A DNA stretch of 10,712 nucleotides. Origin: Candidatus Izemoplasma sp. (lineage in GTDB: Bacteria > Bacillota_I > Bacilli_A > Izemoplasmatales > Izemoplasmataceae). Below, piece after piece: positions 1 to 6,566 of this stretch. The translations under genes were made by a program, and so were the position numbers. Position 1 is the first letter of the stretch, and each line of letters opens with the position of its first letter. The stretch is taken from NCBI GenBank assembly GCA_021736285.1, contig JAIPGE010000033.1, positions 1 through 10,712 of the forward strand, in the 5' to 3' direction. Below the pieces are notes generated by a model. The model was not told the origin of the DNA, searched no databases, and was given only the letters and a program-made list of their open reading frames with translations.

Positions 1-260
1 AGAACATCAGTTGTTGTCTTCCCATTTGTTACATAACTACCTTTTGATAACATAATATGACCAACAATATCCGTTTTGTGAAGTGCTACTAAATTTAAAT
101 CATTAAGAACAAGTCCATCACGTAACTGATGAACTAAGTAATGTTCAGTAGCCCCTATATTGTCTTTCTTTAACTTGTCATCATTCCAAAATGCCGCACG
201 GGTCATTTCTTCAACACGTAAATGATCTTTTGGTTTTTCTTTTCTAATTGTAATATTCAT
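1..260 (-). CDS. GNAT family N-acetyltransferase, C-terminal part cut off by the window edge
   Basis: Reading the minus strand from the ATG at 260 gives 86 open codons that run off the window. The N-terminus has the usual GNAT order: a first strand (NITIRKEKPKD), then the helix VEEMTRAAFWND at residues 16-27, the segment EHYLVHQLRDG at 39-49, and the strand NLVALHKTDIVGHIMLSK at 56-73. This matches the class of acetyl-CoA-dependent acetyltransferases annotated in Bacillota as YhbS-like. The acetyl-CoA pyrophosphate loop (Q/R-x-x-G-x-A) would lie in the missing half, so the fold is inferred from the N-terminal pattern only and the acceptor is unknown. The start is supported by AAGGAG and AAGGA sites just upstream. 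Only 20 bases separate it from the flavoprotein gene's stop, so the two are probably co-transcribed. Confidence 0.8.
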   Translation of the reverse strand, partial: MNITIRKEKPKDHLRVEEMTRAAFWNDDKLKKDNIGATEHYLVHQLRDGLVLNDLNLVALHKTDIVGHIMLSKGSYVTNGKTTTDV

Positions 261-280
261 GTAATTTTCCTTGCTCCTTA

Positions 281-1654
281 TTAATTAATATGTCTCCCAA
301 CAATCCTTCCAAATACAACACAATCAGTTACTGCCATACTTCCTAATCGCGCTGCGCCATGAATTCCCCCTGTGGTTTCACCAGCAGCATATAACTTTTG
401 AACAGGTTGATTGTCTTCATTTAATACTTGACCATGTTTATTAATTGCTAATCCTCCCATTGTATGATGAATTTTTGGTCGCATCCGCATCACATAAAAA
501 GGCGGCGCTATAATTTTCTTTTGATTTGTTAAAGGTTTATTGAAATCTTGATCAGTTCCATTTTCAATAAAAATGTTGTATCTTTTTATAGAATCTTTTA
601 AACTTTTACCCGACCTATTAAATGCTTTTGCGAGTTGCTCTAAAGAATCATATTTTTTAACAATACCTTTCTTTATTGCTTTGGAGATATCCCAGCCAGC
701 AATCTCTACCGCTGTTTGGTCAGCTAGACCAATAGCGTAGTCACCAACATTCATTATCGCTTCAGATAACCGTCCGCGATCAATCAGTTCATTGGTAAAC
801 CGTTTCATAGACATTGGATTAATTAAGACGCCATAAGGAAAGACAATATAGTCTCCAAATAGTGATCCCGCACCAAATCCTTTTTCATCAATTGAGGTCG
901 AAGGCAACAATTGAATTTGGTCTAAATCAACCATTTTAACCTGATAATCAAGCAGTTTTTCTAATAAATGATTGTCTGCGCTTGGTTTGTTTGTGCTATC
1001 TAATTCTAGAAATTCCTCTTTAAACCGACCAATTAACGTTTTGTTTTGCCCATATCCACCACTTGCTAAGACGATACCATTTTGGGCATAGATTTTGCTT
1101 GATTCTTTTCCTTCTTGTTTTGAATAGTGATAATCTTTCACTATTTCAACACCTTCAAAAATATTATCTTTAACAATAAAGTCTTTTACTAATGTTTTGG
1201 TTCTTATTTCAATTTCTAAAGCCTTACATTTCTTTTCTAAGGCTTTAATTAAATCTCTACCCGTTATATTTTTTGGCGTATAACATCGGGGTACACTGTG
1301 GCCGCCAAATATATCGACTCGGTCCAAATAGTCAACACCTAAAAAATCTTTGGTCCATAAAAATCCATCTTTTGCATTGTTCACCAAAATATCAACAAGT
1401 TCGGGATTGTTTTTATGTTTTCCTGCGTTCAGTATATCTTTTTTCATCAAAGCTACTGAATCATTAATCCCATATTTTTTTTGTAATTGTGTATTAGGCG
1501 CGGCAATACCGCCATCACTAATGACTGAATTCCCACCAATTTTTGCCATTTTTTCAAATACAATAACTTGTTTGCCCTTCAGTTTTGCTTCAATTGCTGC
1601 ACTTAATCCAGCGAATCCACCGCCAATTACAATGACATCTACTGTTTCACTCAT
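281..1654 (-). CDS. FAD-dependent fumarate/urocanate reductase-type flavoprotein (flavocytochrome c family, soluble)
   Basis: A 457-residue flavoprotein of the succinate dehydrogenase/fumarate reductase flavoprotein superfamily. The N-terminus carries the FAD dinucleotide-binding motif GGGFAG (11-16), an acidic strand end (VIVFEK, 31-36) and the loop IGGNSVISDGG (39-49). The C-terminus carries the family signature GETTGGIHGAARLG (425-438) and HHTMGG (396-401). Catalytic-type residues present are R293 (likely proton-donor arginine, in ELIDRGRLSEAI), H396/H397 and R436. It lacks a signal peptide, a haem-binding domain and the FMN-binding domain of many homologues, so it is probably a cytoplasmic reductase of an unsaturated acid using an unknown electron donor. 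The pocket position usually written PRxH reads PRCY here (Y125), which argues against plain fumarate. The start is preceded by GGGAGTG. It probably forms an operon with the acetyltransferase 20 bases downstream. Confidence 0.88.
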   Translation of the reverse strand: MSETVDVIVIGGGFAGLSAAIEAKLKGKQVIVFEKMAKIGGNSVISDGGIAAPNTQLQKKYGINDSVALMKKDILNAGKHKNNPELVDILVNNAKDGFLWTKDFLGVDYLDRVDIFGGHSVPRCYTPKNITGRDLIKALEKKCKALEIEIRTKTLVKDFIVKDNIFEGVEIVKDYHYSKQEGKESSKIYAQNGIVLASGGYGQNKTLIGRFKEEFLELDSTNKPSADNHLLEKLLDYQVKMVDLDQIQLLPSTSIDEKGFGAGSLFGDYIVFPYGVLINPMSMKRFTNELIDRGRLSEAIMNVGDYAIGLADQTAVEIAGWDISKAIKKGIVKKYDSLEQLAKAFNRSGKSLKDSIKRYNIFIENGTDQDFNKPLTNQKKIIAPPFYVMRMRPKIHHTMGGLAINKHGQVLNEDNQPVQKLYAAGETTGGIHGAARLGSMAVTDCVVFGRIVGRHIN

Positions 1655-1674
1655 CTAATCACTCCCTGTAGTTA

Positions 1675-1703
1675 AGAATAAAGGAAATCATTACATATTT
1701 CAA
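1675..1703 (-). promoter_or_regulatory. Candidate sigma-A-type promoter for the flavoprotein gene
   Basis: On the minus strand TTGAAA (1703-1698) is followed after exactly 17 bases by TATTCT (1680-1675). The -35 matches consensus at five of six positions and the -10 at four. The predicted transcription start lies next to the GGGAGTG ribosome site, so the leader would be only about 12-15 bases. The -10 abuts one arm of the inverted repeat at 1681-1731. Seen by eye only. Confidence 0.4.
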
Positions 1704-1731
1704 ATGATACCGTTCATTCACTGATTTCCTT
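1681..1731 (-). terminator. Perfect 10-base inverted repeat: terminator of the DUF2161 gene or operator of the flavoprotein gene
   Basis: AAGGAAATCA (1681-1690) and TGATTTCCTT (1722-1731) are exact reverse complements. A smaller dyad lies inside (AATGA near 1703, TCATT near 1714). On the minus strand the distal arm is followed by TTTATTCTT, a fair U-rich tail, so this could be an intrinsic terminator overlapping the last codons of the DUF2161 gene. The arms also bracket the candidate -35 of the next gene, so an operator role is equally possible. Confidence 0.4.
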
Positions 1732-2409
1732 GTTATGAATCGTTACAATTTTATCGATAATTTCAGCATAATCAATCAAAGCTTGCTTTCCTTGTTCAGT
1801 AATCGTATAGACGCCTCGTTCAAGTCGTTCAAACCAGCCATAGTAGTTGTCTTGTAATAATCTAGTGACTTTCTTTGTTTTGGTATAATTTCTTAAATCG
1901 AGTGTGCTTTTAGGGTCATCTTTTATATAATAAAGAGCTAATAATGCCAATTCACGATATGCTGTGATAATCTTTGTATGTACTGATCCCCCAATATTAT
2001 AGGCTGTTTTACGTTGATTAAATTCGGACAATAACTTGGCTTGTTTTTTCTTATGTTTCTTAAAATGATATGTTTTAGGATCATATACAATTTCAATATA
2101 CGCTTTTTCTAAATCGACAAGCATAAGTCCTAATTCAAGACGTCTAACAATCGTTTTCTTTTCTTTGAAATGCGCAGATTTCAATACCCTGTCAGATGGT
2201 TTTGGTATCGCAAGATAGACATAGTCCGAGATATGTGTTCGGATTAATCCTTGATATATTAATTTTGTATTAAACACTGTTTTCATCTCAACCACGAAAA
2301 TTAAGTTATCAAGTTTTGCGATAATATCAACATCCATCACTTCTGCCTTCACATCAAATTGGTGTGCTTCTAGGTATGATTTAATAATTGGAAACATATC
2401 TTTTTCCAT
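1714..2409 (-). CDS. DUF2161-family protein with a PD-(D/E)XK nuclease-like fold
   Basis: A 231-residue soluble protein. The N-terminal half has the core of a PD-(D/E)XK phosphodiesterase: a short helix (FPIIKSYLEAHQF, 6-18), an aspartate-containing strand (MDVDIIAKLDN, 25-35, with D28 as the likely metal ligand), the VEMK motif (40-43, with E41 and K43), and a following YQGLIR segment (52-57). This agrees with DUF2161, which is described as a putative phosphodiesterase of unknown substrate. The C-terminal half (about 150-225) is basic and resembles a winged helix ending in TITEQGKQAL, which could bind nucleic acid. I chose the ATG at 2409 because GGAGT sits 7-8 bases upstream; the alternative GTG nine bases earlier would overlap that site. 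There is no methylase or immunity partner nearby, so a restriction role is not supported. Actual nuclease activity is an inference. Confidence 0.78.
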   Translation of the reverse strand: MEKDMFPIIKSYLEAHQFDVKAEVMDVDIIAKLDNLIFVVEMKTVFNTKLIYQGLIRTHISDYVYLAIPKPSDRVLKSAHFKEKKTIVRRLELGLMLVDLEKAYIEIVYDPKTYHFKKHKKKQAKLLSEFNQRKTAYNIGGSVHTKIITAYRELALLALYYIKDDPKSTLDLRNYTKTKKVTRLLQDNYYGWFERLERGVYTITEQGKQALIDYAEIIDKIVTIHNKEISE

Positions 2410-2425
2410 AAATATCACTCCATTT

Positions 2426-2452
2426 AGTATACTTCATTCTATCATTTATCAA
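2426..2452 (-). promoter_or_regulatory. Candidate promoter of the DUF2161 gene
   Basis: On the minus strand TTGATA (2452-2447) is followed by TATACT (2431-2426) with a 15-base spacer, shorter than the ideal 17. The -10 is strong and lies just before the GGAGT ribosome site (2421-2417), implying a very short leader. The short spacer and the direct repeats immediately upstream would suit a promoter that needs an activator. Confidence 0.4.
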
Positions 2453-2455
2453 TTA

Positions 2456-2488
2456 CTTTTTGTATTTTTAGTTACCCTTTTTGTATTT
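2456..2488. repeat. Two exact 12-base direct repeats, 21 bases apart, upstream of the DUF2161 promoter
   Basis: CTTTTTGTATTT occurs at 2456-2467 and again at 2477-2488. The similarity extends leftward (AATTAC before the first copy, AGTTACC before the second). A 21-base period puts both copies on the same face of the helix. Relative to the predicted transcription start they centre near -42 and -63, which is typical for activator sites. The regulator is unknown. Confidence 0.5.
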
Positions 2489-2540
2489 CAAAATTAACTC
2501 ATACAAGCAAAACTCATGTACATAATATTTCTCTTGAAAA

Positions 2541-2596
2541 GAAACTGTAAAGAATGTAATCCTAGTTGGATGCAAACTTTACAGTTTCATTTTTTT
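2541..2596. terminator. Bidirectional intrinsic terminator downstream of the diguanylate cyclase gene
   Basis: GAAACTGTAAAG (2541-2552) and CTTTACAGTTTC (2577-2588) form a perfect 12-base stem, with an inner ATCC/GGAT pairing in the loop. On the minus strand the stem is followed by TTTTC, suiting termination of the cyclase transcript that stops at 2669. On the plus strand it is followed by T7 (2590-2596), a better tail, although no plus-strand gene is visible. Confidence 0.65.
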
Positions 2597-2668
2597 AGAT
2601 GTAATGATAATTAGATCTAATAACAAAAATCATAGTCAACTATTAAGTACACTTTATACACTTTCAAT

Positions 2669-4204
2669 CTATCTTATAAATTTATCTTGGCGTTTAATAT
2701 AATCTAACATTTTATCTTGATATGCTTTTGAGATTTGTGCTTTCATCTCATACATCTCAGCATCAGCTTGCTGAATCAGATTATAAATACTTAAATCGCC
2801 TATTTCGTCATATGCCACACCGATTGAAACACTGATTTGTTTCTCAGCCTCATCACTGTCACACGCTTCTAATAAAGCGTTTTTCTTCTGTTCTAGAACA
2901 GATTTTTTTGTATCATATATGATAACAAGAAATTCGTCTCCACCTATTCTTGCAATTTCTTTATTAGGAATATCACTGAAAACAACTTTTAGTTTATGCG
3001 CTAATGTCTTTAAAAGATAGTCCCCACGTTCATGACCTAAATAATCATTATTTATTTTTAAGCCATTGATGTCTAGTGAAAAAACAGCGACATCTTTCGT
3101 TTCTTTAAGGTTATCTAATACGTTCTCAATATAATTACGGTTGTTTAAGCCAGTCATTGTATCAAAATTACTTAACTTGTTTAGTTCTCTTAACAAATTA
3201 TAAACTTGAGTTTCGTCATACAGTAAAATCATATGCCCTGACTCATTCATTCCCTTTAGATTAAACTCTTTTTCTCTAAGGTGATAATAATCTTTATTTT
3301 CGGAGATGTTCCCTTCCATAGTATATTCACTATAAAATGTTACTTTGTCTTCAATCATAGCCGCAACAACATCAAATGGTTGCCCAATGACCTCCTCAGA
3401 TGAAAGTTCATATTTTTCAATTAAGGAATCACTTATCTCGACAATTCTCTTATTCATATCCGTCAAGATATACATTTCTCGCATATTTGCAAGGATTTCA
3501 CTTCTTCCTGATGTTCGAAGATTAAATATCATATCCTTCCGATAAATAATGTCATACAAAATATACGTTACAAAAACCAAAGAGATATAAGTCAAATTAA
3601 CGTTGGTCTCGATTAAAAAGAGTTGAGCAGCATTAAAGAAAAGTACTACTAGCCCACTGATAACTAACATTCTAGTAATTTCTTTGTATTGTCTTACGAC
3701 TGTTTGCTTTGTAAGGAAGCTAATTAGTGAAATTATTGCAATAAGCACAATAACGTAACTAATGATTAAATGGTAGATAAATAATGGTCCTTTTGCAGCA
3801 GTATACAAGTCATTAAATGATGTTAATTGTGAACGACTTAATTCTAAAAATAATAGTGTGTGTGAATTTGTAAGAGCCACTATAACATCAAACAGTAGAA
3901 TCAATCCAAGCAATAGCATAACTCCTTTTGGAAGTTTCTTTTCAATATACTGAAAAATTGTACAAAGCATCAATATTGAAAACAAAAATCTTAAAGGGTA
4001 CCCCAATATCCCAGAATAATATATTAAAAATGTACTAGTGGATATTCTTTCCATAACAATAAGCACAGTCCATACAAACATCGAGAAGATTAATACCTTA
4101 AGGCATATGTACTTACTGTCTTTTCTGTTTCGAGCGATTCTAATAACTGGCACTAAAGATATGAATGCCGTAAAAATTAATAAGATTTCTAATACTTGTT
4201 GCAT
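2669..4204 (-). CDS. Membrane-bound diguanylate cyclase: 7TM histidine-kinase-type sensor, PAS-like and GGDEF domains
   Basis: A 511-residue protein that should make cyclic di-GMP from two GTP. Residues 1 to about 225 contain roughly seven hydrophobic segments, resembling the N-terminal 7TM region of histidine kinases. A PAS-like domain follows at about 240-335 (MYILTDMNKRIVEISDSLIE), then a short coiled link and the GGDEF domain at about 345-495. The active motif is intact (ARIGGDEF, with GGDEF at 421-425), as are the metal-binding SLDING and the guanine-contacting NNDYLGHERGDYLL. The RxxD product-inhibition site is absent: the positions where R and D are expected read I and K. There is no EAL domain. 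I chose the ATG at 4204, preceded by GAGGTG at 7 bases, over an ATG 21 codons upstream that lacks a ribosome site. It stands alone as a transcription unit behind a structured 311-base leader; the sensed ligand is unknown. Confidence 0.9.
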   Translation of the reverse strand: MQQVLEILLIFTAFISLVPVIRIARNRKDSKYICLKVLIFSMFVWTVLIVMERISTSTFLIYYSGILGYPLRFLFSILMLCTIFQYIEKKLPKGVMLLLGLILLFDVIVALTNSHTLLFLELSRSQLTSFNDLYTAAKGPLFIYHLIISYVIVLIAIISLISFLTKQTVVRQYKEITRMLVISGLVVLFFNAAQLFLIETNVNLTYISLVFVTYILYDIIYRKDMIFNLRTSGRSEILANMREMYILTDMNKRIVEISDSLIEKYELSSEEVIGQPFDVVAAMIEDKVTFYSEYTMEGNISENKDYYHLREKEFNLKGMNESGHMILLYDETQVYNLLRELNKLSNFDTMTGLNNRNYIENVLDNLKETKDVAVFSLDINGLKINNDYLGHERGDYLLKTLAHKLKVVFSDIPNKEIARIGGDEFLVIIYDTKKSVLEQKKNALLEACDSDEAEKQISVSIGVAYDEIGDLSIYNLIQQADAEMYEMKAQISKAYQDKMLDYIKRQDKFIR

Positions 4205-4515
4205 CGTAATCACCTCGTATAGTATAGTTGCTTTAATTGGGTAACTGCTTTTTAATCTATAAATCAAATGCCTAGGGCCAGTGGCATATTTCCTGTTACA
4301 CGTTCATAATAGGGAAAGAAAGACAAAATACTAACATGTTATGAAATAACGTCATACCACATTCAGTATAGCACTTCGGTCATACTATGTATAATGAAAT
4401 TTGAAGCTATTTGTGATTTCACTCAGCTTAATGTTTTAGATTGTCATAGGGGCCTCTAGTGAGTGATATAAATATCATTGAGATTAAATATATCTTATAT
4501 TTGCTTGAATTAAAT
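4205..4515 (-). promoter_or_regulatory. 311-base intergenic leader and promoter region of the diguanylate cyclase gene
   Basis: No gene is visible on either strand. On the minus strand a weak promoter can be drawn as TATACA (4393-4388), 17 bases, TATACT (4370-4365); the dyad AGTAT/ATACT spans its spacer. Downstream lie GTTAT-GAA-ATAAC (4338-4350), then TTTCC/GGAAA (4289-4317) and ATGCC/GGCAT (4268-4287), two consecutive small hairpins, the last followed by TTTGATTT. TGATAT-AA-ATATCA (4464-4477) is a further dyad near the end of the upstream gene. A second -10-like TATACT lies at 4221-4226, immediately before the ribosome site. I compared the leader with the conserved cores of cyclic di-GMP riboswitches from memory and found no match. 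Confidence 0.35.
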
Positions 4516-5271
4516 TTACTGTTGTTTCAAATAATCGTCAACTTTATGTCTTAAGTTAACATAGAGCTCAGCATGAATCATTTTATACCATGGCACAAAA
4601 ACCAAGATGACCAACGGTGTAACAAAAAATGCTGGTCGTAAAAAGTCTAATGGTGGATTGCCACCAAATAATTTTGTGTAGTATGTCGATAGTAAATAGA
4701 TGAGTCCGGAAGACTGTACCGCAATCCACGGAAGAAAAAATAATCTAATAAGCATCAGTTTAAGATAATGCCCTCGCATGATATGGGCACTGACTTTTAA
4801 AGGATTATGCTTACGCTGATCAAACTGATCATCAGCGATTAAATAAGGCACCATCGCAAGCATTAATGATACAATCGCAGATGGGATACCGAAGATAACT
4901 AAATCTAATATAACCATACTAACATCAAATGTAAAATCATCAAAGAAGCCAAAAACATATCCTGATATGAGTGTCCCGATAGTTAAAGGGAGATACGTAA
5001 AGACTTGTCTTAATACCAAACATGTAAGATTTTTTACATAATAAGTAGGTTTAAACCCTAACAATATTGGTAATTTTAATCTATTAACTTCTCCTTCTGC
5101 GGCATTAATCATAACACGCGCAACACCAATACTTATTGGTAATATTAGTATCGTTCCAATAACCGGAGCAAGATGAGATACAAGGAGTACCCCAAGTACT
5201 GAGAGTATATAAGTTGGCATAATATATCTGTAATTCTTAATAAGATGTTTGAATGCATAGATTAATCTCAT
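4516..5271 (-). CDS. DUF975-like integral membrane protein
   Basis: A 251-residue hydrophobic protein with about five to six membrane segments (roughly 20-50, 80-108, 117-145, 168-196 and 212-230). The pattern fits DUF975 proteins: an amphipathic N-terminal helix (MRLIYAFKHLIKNYRYIMPT), a glycine/proline-rich first hairpin (ILILPISIGVARVMI), a cytoplasmic segment with a small residue and MRGH (HNPLKVSAHIMRGHYLKLML), and the closing PWYKMIHAELYVNL. The function of this family is not established. The start is set by an excellent AGGAGG site seven bases before the ATG at 5271; an upstream extension of 47 codons is rich in unlikely residues and has no ribosome site. It is a single-gene unit: a strong terminator separates it from ywbE, and a long intergenic gap follows it. 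I see no clear promoter in 5272-5432. Confidence 0.72.
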   Translation of the reverse strand: MRLIYAFKHLIKNYRYIMPTYILSVLGVLLVSHLAPVIGTILILPISIGVARVMINAAEGEVNRLKLPILLGFKPTYYVKNLTCLVLRQVFTYLPLTIGTLISGYVFGFFDDFTFDVSMVILDLVIFGIPSAIVSLMLAMVPYLIADDQFDQRKHNPLKVSAHIMRGHYLKLMLIRLFFLPWIAVQSSGLIYLLSTYYTKLFGGNPPLDFLRPAFFVTPLVILVFVPWYKMIHAELYVNLRHKVDDYLKQQ

Positions 5272-5432
5272 AGAAATCCTCCTTCTGACTAAAAAGTGAT
5301 TGGTATATGTTAATGGATTTTTTAGGTAGAAACACTCCCTATATAACCATTTTACTTTAATATATTTAAAATTACCATAATTGGAGTTGGATAGGTTATA
5401 ACAAATCTTCACTGTGCAAATTTTATATGCAT

Positions 5433-5469
5433 AAAAAAATATAAATCCGGTTCGATTTATACTTTTTTT
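5433..5469. terminator. Strong bidirectional intrinsic terminator after ywbE
   Basis: TATAAATC (5440-5447) and GATTTATA (5454-5461) make a perfect 8-base stem around CGGTTC. A7 precedes it (5433-5439) and T7 follows it (5463-5469), so both strands have a U-run. The ywbE stop codon overlaps the T7 side. In the orientation of the genes it ends the ywbE transcript before the DUF975-like gene. Confidence 0.85.
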
Positions 5470-5662
5470 ATGTTAATATTTCTTTTACTCTGCCAACCGT
5501 ACCATCCTCTAAACGCACTTTGATACCATGGGGATGATATCTAGAATTTGTCAATATTTTAGACACAACACCTTGTGTTAGTTCACCACTTCGTTGATGT
5601 TGTTTTTTTACAATATTGACAAGTAGTCCCGTTTGTACATCACTTCTGCTTTGTCCATTCAT
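5468..5662 (-). CDS. ywbE: YwbE family small protein
   Basis: A 64-residue protein that fits the YwbE family (DUF2196) over its whole length. Recognisable elements are RSDVQTGLLVNIVKKQ near the start, SGELTQGVVSKILTNS in the middle (26-41), HPHGIKVRLEDGTVGRV (43-59) and a short hydrophobic end. The family is small, soluble and widespread, and has a KOW/SH3-like sequence pattern; its biochemical role is not established as far as I know. An in-frame stop lies just upstream, so the ATG at 5662 is the only usable start. Its AAGGAG is 11 bases away, rather far, and lies inside a 13-codon leader frame whose stop overlaps the start as TAATG. Transcription ends at the strong hairpin directly after the stop. 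Confidence 0.92.
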   Translation of the reverse strand: MNGQSRSDVQTGLLVNIVKKQHQRSGELTQGVVSKILTNSRYHPHGIKVRLEDGTVGRVKEILT

Positions 5663-5703
5663 TAATCATCATTCTCCTTTATAATAGAAAAGAGATATCC
5701 CAA
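5662..5703 (-). CDS. Possible 13-codon leader peptide overlapping the ywbE start
   Basis: On the minus strand a TTG at 5703, seven bases after AAGGAG (5716-5711), opens a frame reading MGYLFSIIKENDD that stops with TAA at 5664-5662. The last base of the stop is the first base of the ywbE ATG (TAATG), the arrangement expected for translational coupling. So short a frame can arise by chance; support rests on the correctly spaced ribosome site and the overlap. Confidence 0.3.
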   Translation of the reverse strand: MGYLFSIIKENDD

Positions 5704-5713
5704 AAGACATCTC
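5692..5713 (-). terminator. Hairpin with U-rich tail in the ywbE leader (terminator or attenuator)
   Basis: On the minus strand GAGATGTC (5713-5706), loop TTTTGG and GATATCTC (5699-5692) pair fully with one G-U, followed by TTTTCTATT. It may end the yqfA transcript or attenuate ywbE. The stem includes part of the AAGGAG of the 13-codon leader frame and ends just before the ywbE ribosome site. Confidence 0.5.
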
Positions 5714-5726
5714 CTTATATTAGAAT

Positions 5727-5888
5727 CTATGCTGTAGCGCTGGAAACGCTACTAGAAACTAAATTTACACTAAGATCCGATAATAGGTTAGATAGCCCAT
5801 ATGCTAAGACGGCAATCAAAGCATACTTTAAATCATAGCGTGGATATATATTAACACAAAAAACTATGATTGCAAATACTTTTGCTAA
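5727..5888 (-). pseudogene. Startless hydrophobic reading frame between yqfA and ywbE (possible gene remnant)
   Basis: On the minus strand 53 codons stay open between a TAA at 5891-5889 and a TAG at 5729-5727. The translation is membrane-like (KVFAIIVFCVNIY, then DLKYALIAVLAYGLSNLLSD) with a polar serine-rich end. It has no ATG and no ribosome site; the only usual initiator is a TTG in the middle without a Shine-Dalgarno. I do not recognise it. It could be the decayed end of a membrane-protein gene or chance. A weak promoter pattern, TTGCAA-N16-TAATAT (5875-5848), lies across its first part and could serve ywbE instead. A short dyad GCAAA-TACT-TTTGC (5872-5885) overlaps that -35. Confidence 0.22.
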
Positions 5889-5912
5889 TTATTTTTAAAT
5901 ACTACTTATCTA

Positions 5913-6545
5913 TCACAACATATTCATAACAGCGAGAAAATGCATGATGCTTCCCCCAAGAACACATAAATGCCATAAGAGGTGAGTGTAGTGCCAGTCT
6001 TCTTTTACATGAGATAAAATGAAAAAAGGAAGACCACCAGTATATAATATACCGCCAACGACAATATAGGTTGTAATTTGACCAGAGGTATTAGTCACTA
6101 AATCAGACCATAATATAATAATTGACCATCCCATAATAAGATAGAGTATAATATGAAATACAGTCCATTTTCTAGGCCATAAGATTTTAAAAGTAATACC
6201 AATGAAAGCAACAATCCATAAGACAATTAATAACACCTTACCAGAAGGGTAGTTAGTACCAAGCAGAACAAATGGGGTAAAAGTTCCCACAATTAATACA
6301 TAAATAGCAATATGATCTAAACTTTTTAGTGTGTAAAATCCCCTTTCAGTAGGCATTTTAATCGTATGATGAATCGTTGAAGCTGCATATAAGAAAACTA
6401 AACTTGACCCATAGATAATAAAGGCAATTATTTCAATTTTAGTTTTTGCATGAAATAATAAATAGATTAAGCCACTAATTGACAATAAGACACCGATCCC
6501 ATGGCTGATAGCATTTGCCAATCGATCTCCTAGATGCGTATGCAT
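5913..6545 (-). CDS. yqfA: Hemolysin III / YqfA family seven-helix membrane protein (PAQR superfamily)
   Basis: A 210-residue polytopic membrane protein with about seven hydrophobic segments, the normal size for the family. It carries the residues typical of bacterial hemolysin III and PAQR proteins: NAISHGIG near the N-terminus (11-18), S56-x3-H60 in AASTIHH, D77-H78 in SLDHIAIY followed by GTFTPF, and the C-terminal H188-x3-H192 in THLLWHL. These His, Asp and Ser residues form a putative metal site. Members are named for a Bacillus cereus pore former, but most are not toxins and their chromosomal role is unclear, possibly lipid or membrane homeostasis. I chose the ATG at 6545, seven bases after AAAGGAG; a frame 33 codons longer would run through the promoter and operator. 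It is a single gene under the dyad-flanked promoter at 6567-6606. Confidence 0.92.
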   Translation of the reverse strand: MHTHLGDRLANAISHGIGVLLSISGLIYLLFHAKTKIEIIAFIIYGSSLVFLYAASTIHHTIKMPTERGFYTLKSLDHIAIYVLIVGTFTPFVLLGTNYPSGKVLLIVLWIVAFIGITFKILWPRKWTVFHIILYLIMGWSIIILWSDLVTNTSGQITTYIVVGGILYTGGLPFFILSHVKEDWHYTHLLWHLCVLGGSIMHFLAVMNML

Positions 6546-6566
6546 TATACCACTCCTTTCATCTAT

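Noticed and set aside
1714..2409. Restriction-modification or defence island around the nuclease-fold protein
   Set aside because: No methylase, ATPase, toxin-antitoxin or other defence gene is present; the neighbours are metabolic and signalling genes.
2611..2620. Palindrome TTAGATCTAA
   Set aside because: An isolated short A/T-rich palindrome, not placed at any promoter I can see.
4205..4400. Cyclic di-GMP riboswitch upstream of the GGDEF gene
   Set aside because: The conserved core elements of classes I and II are not visible on either strand.
5441..5461. tRNA T-arm-like GGTTCGA near 5449
   Set aside because: No acceptor stem, anticodon arm or CCA surrounds it; the bases are the loop of a terminator hairpin.
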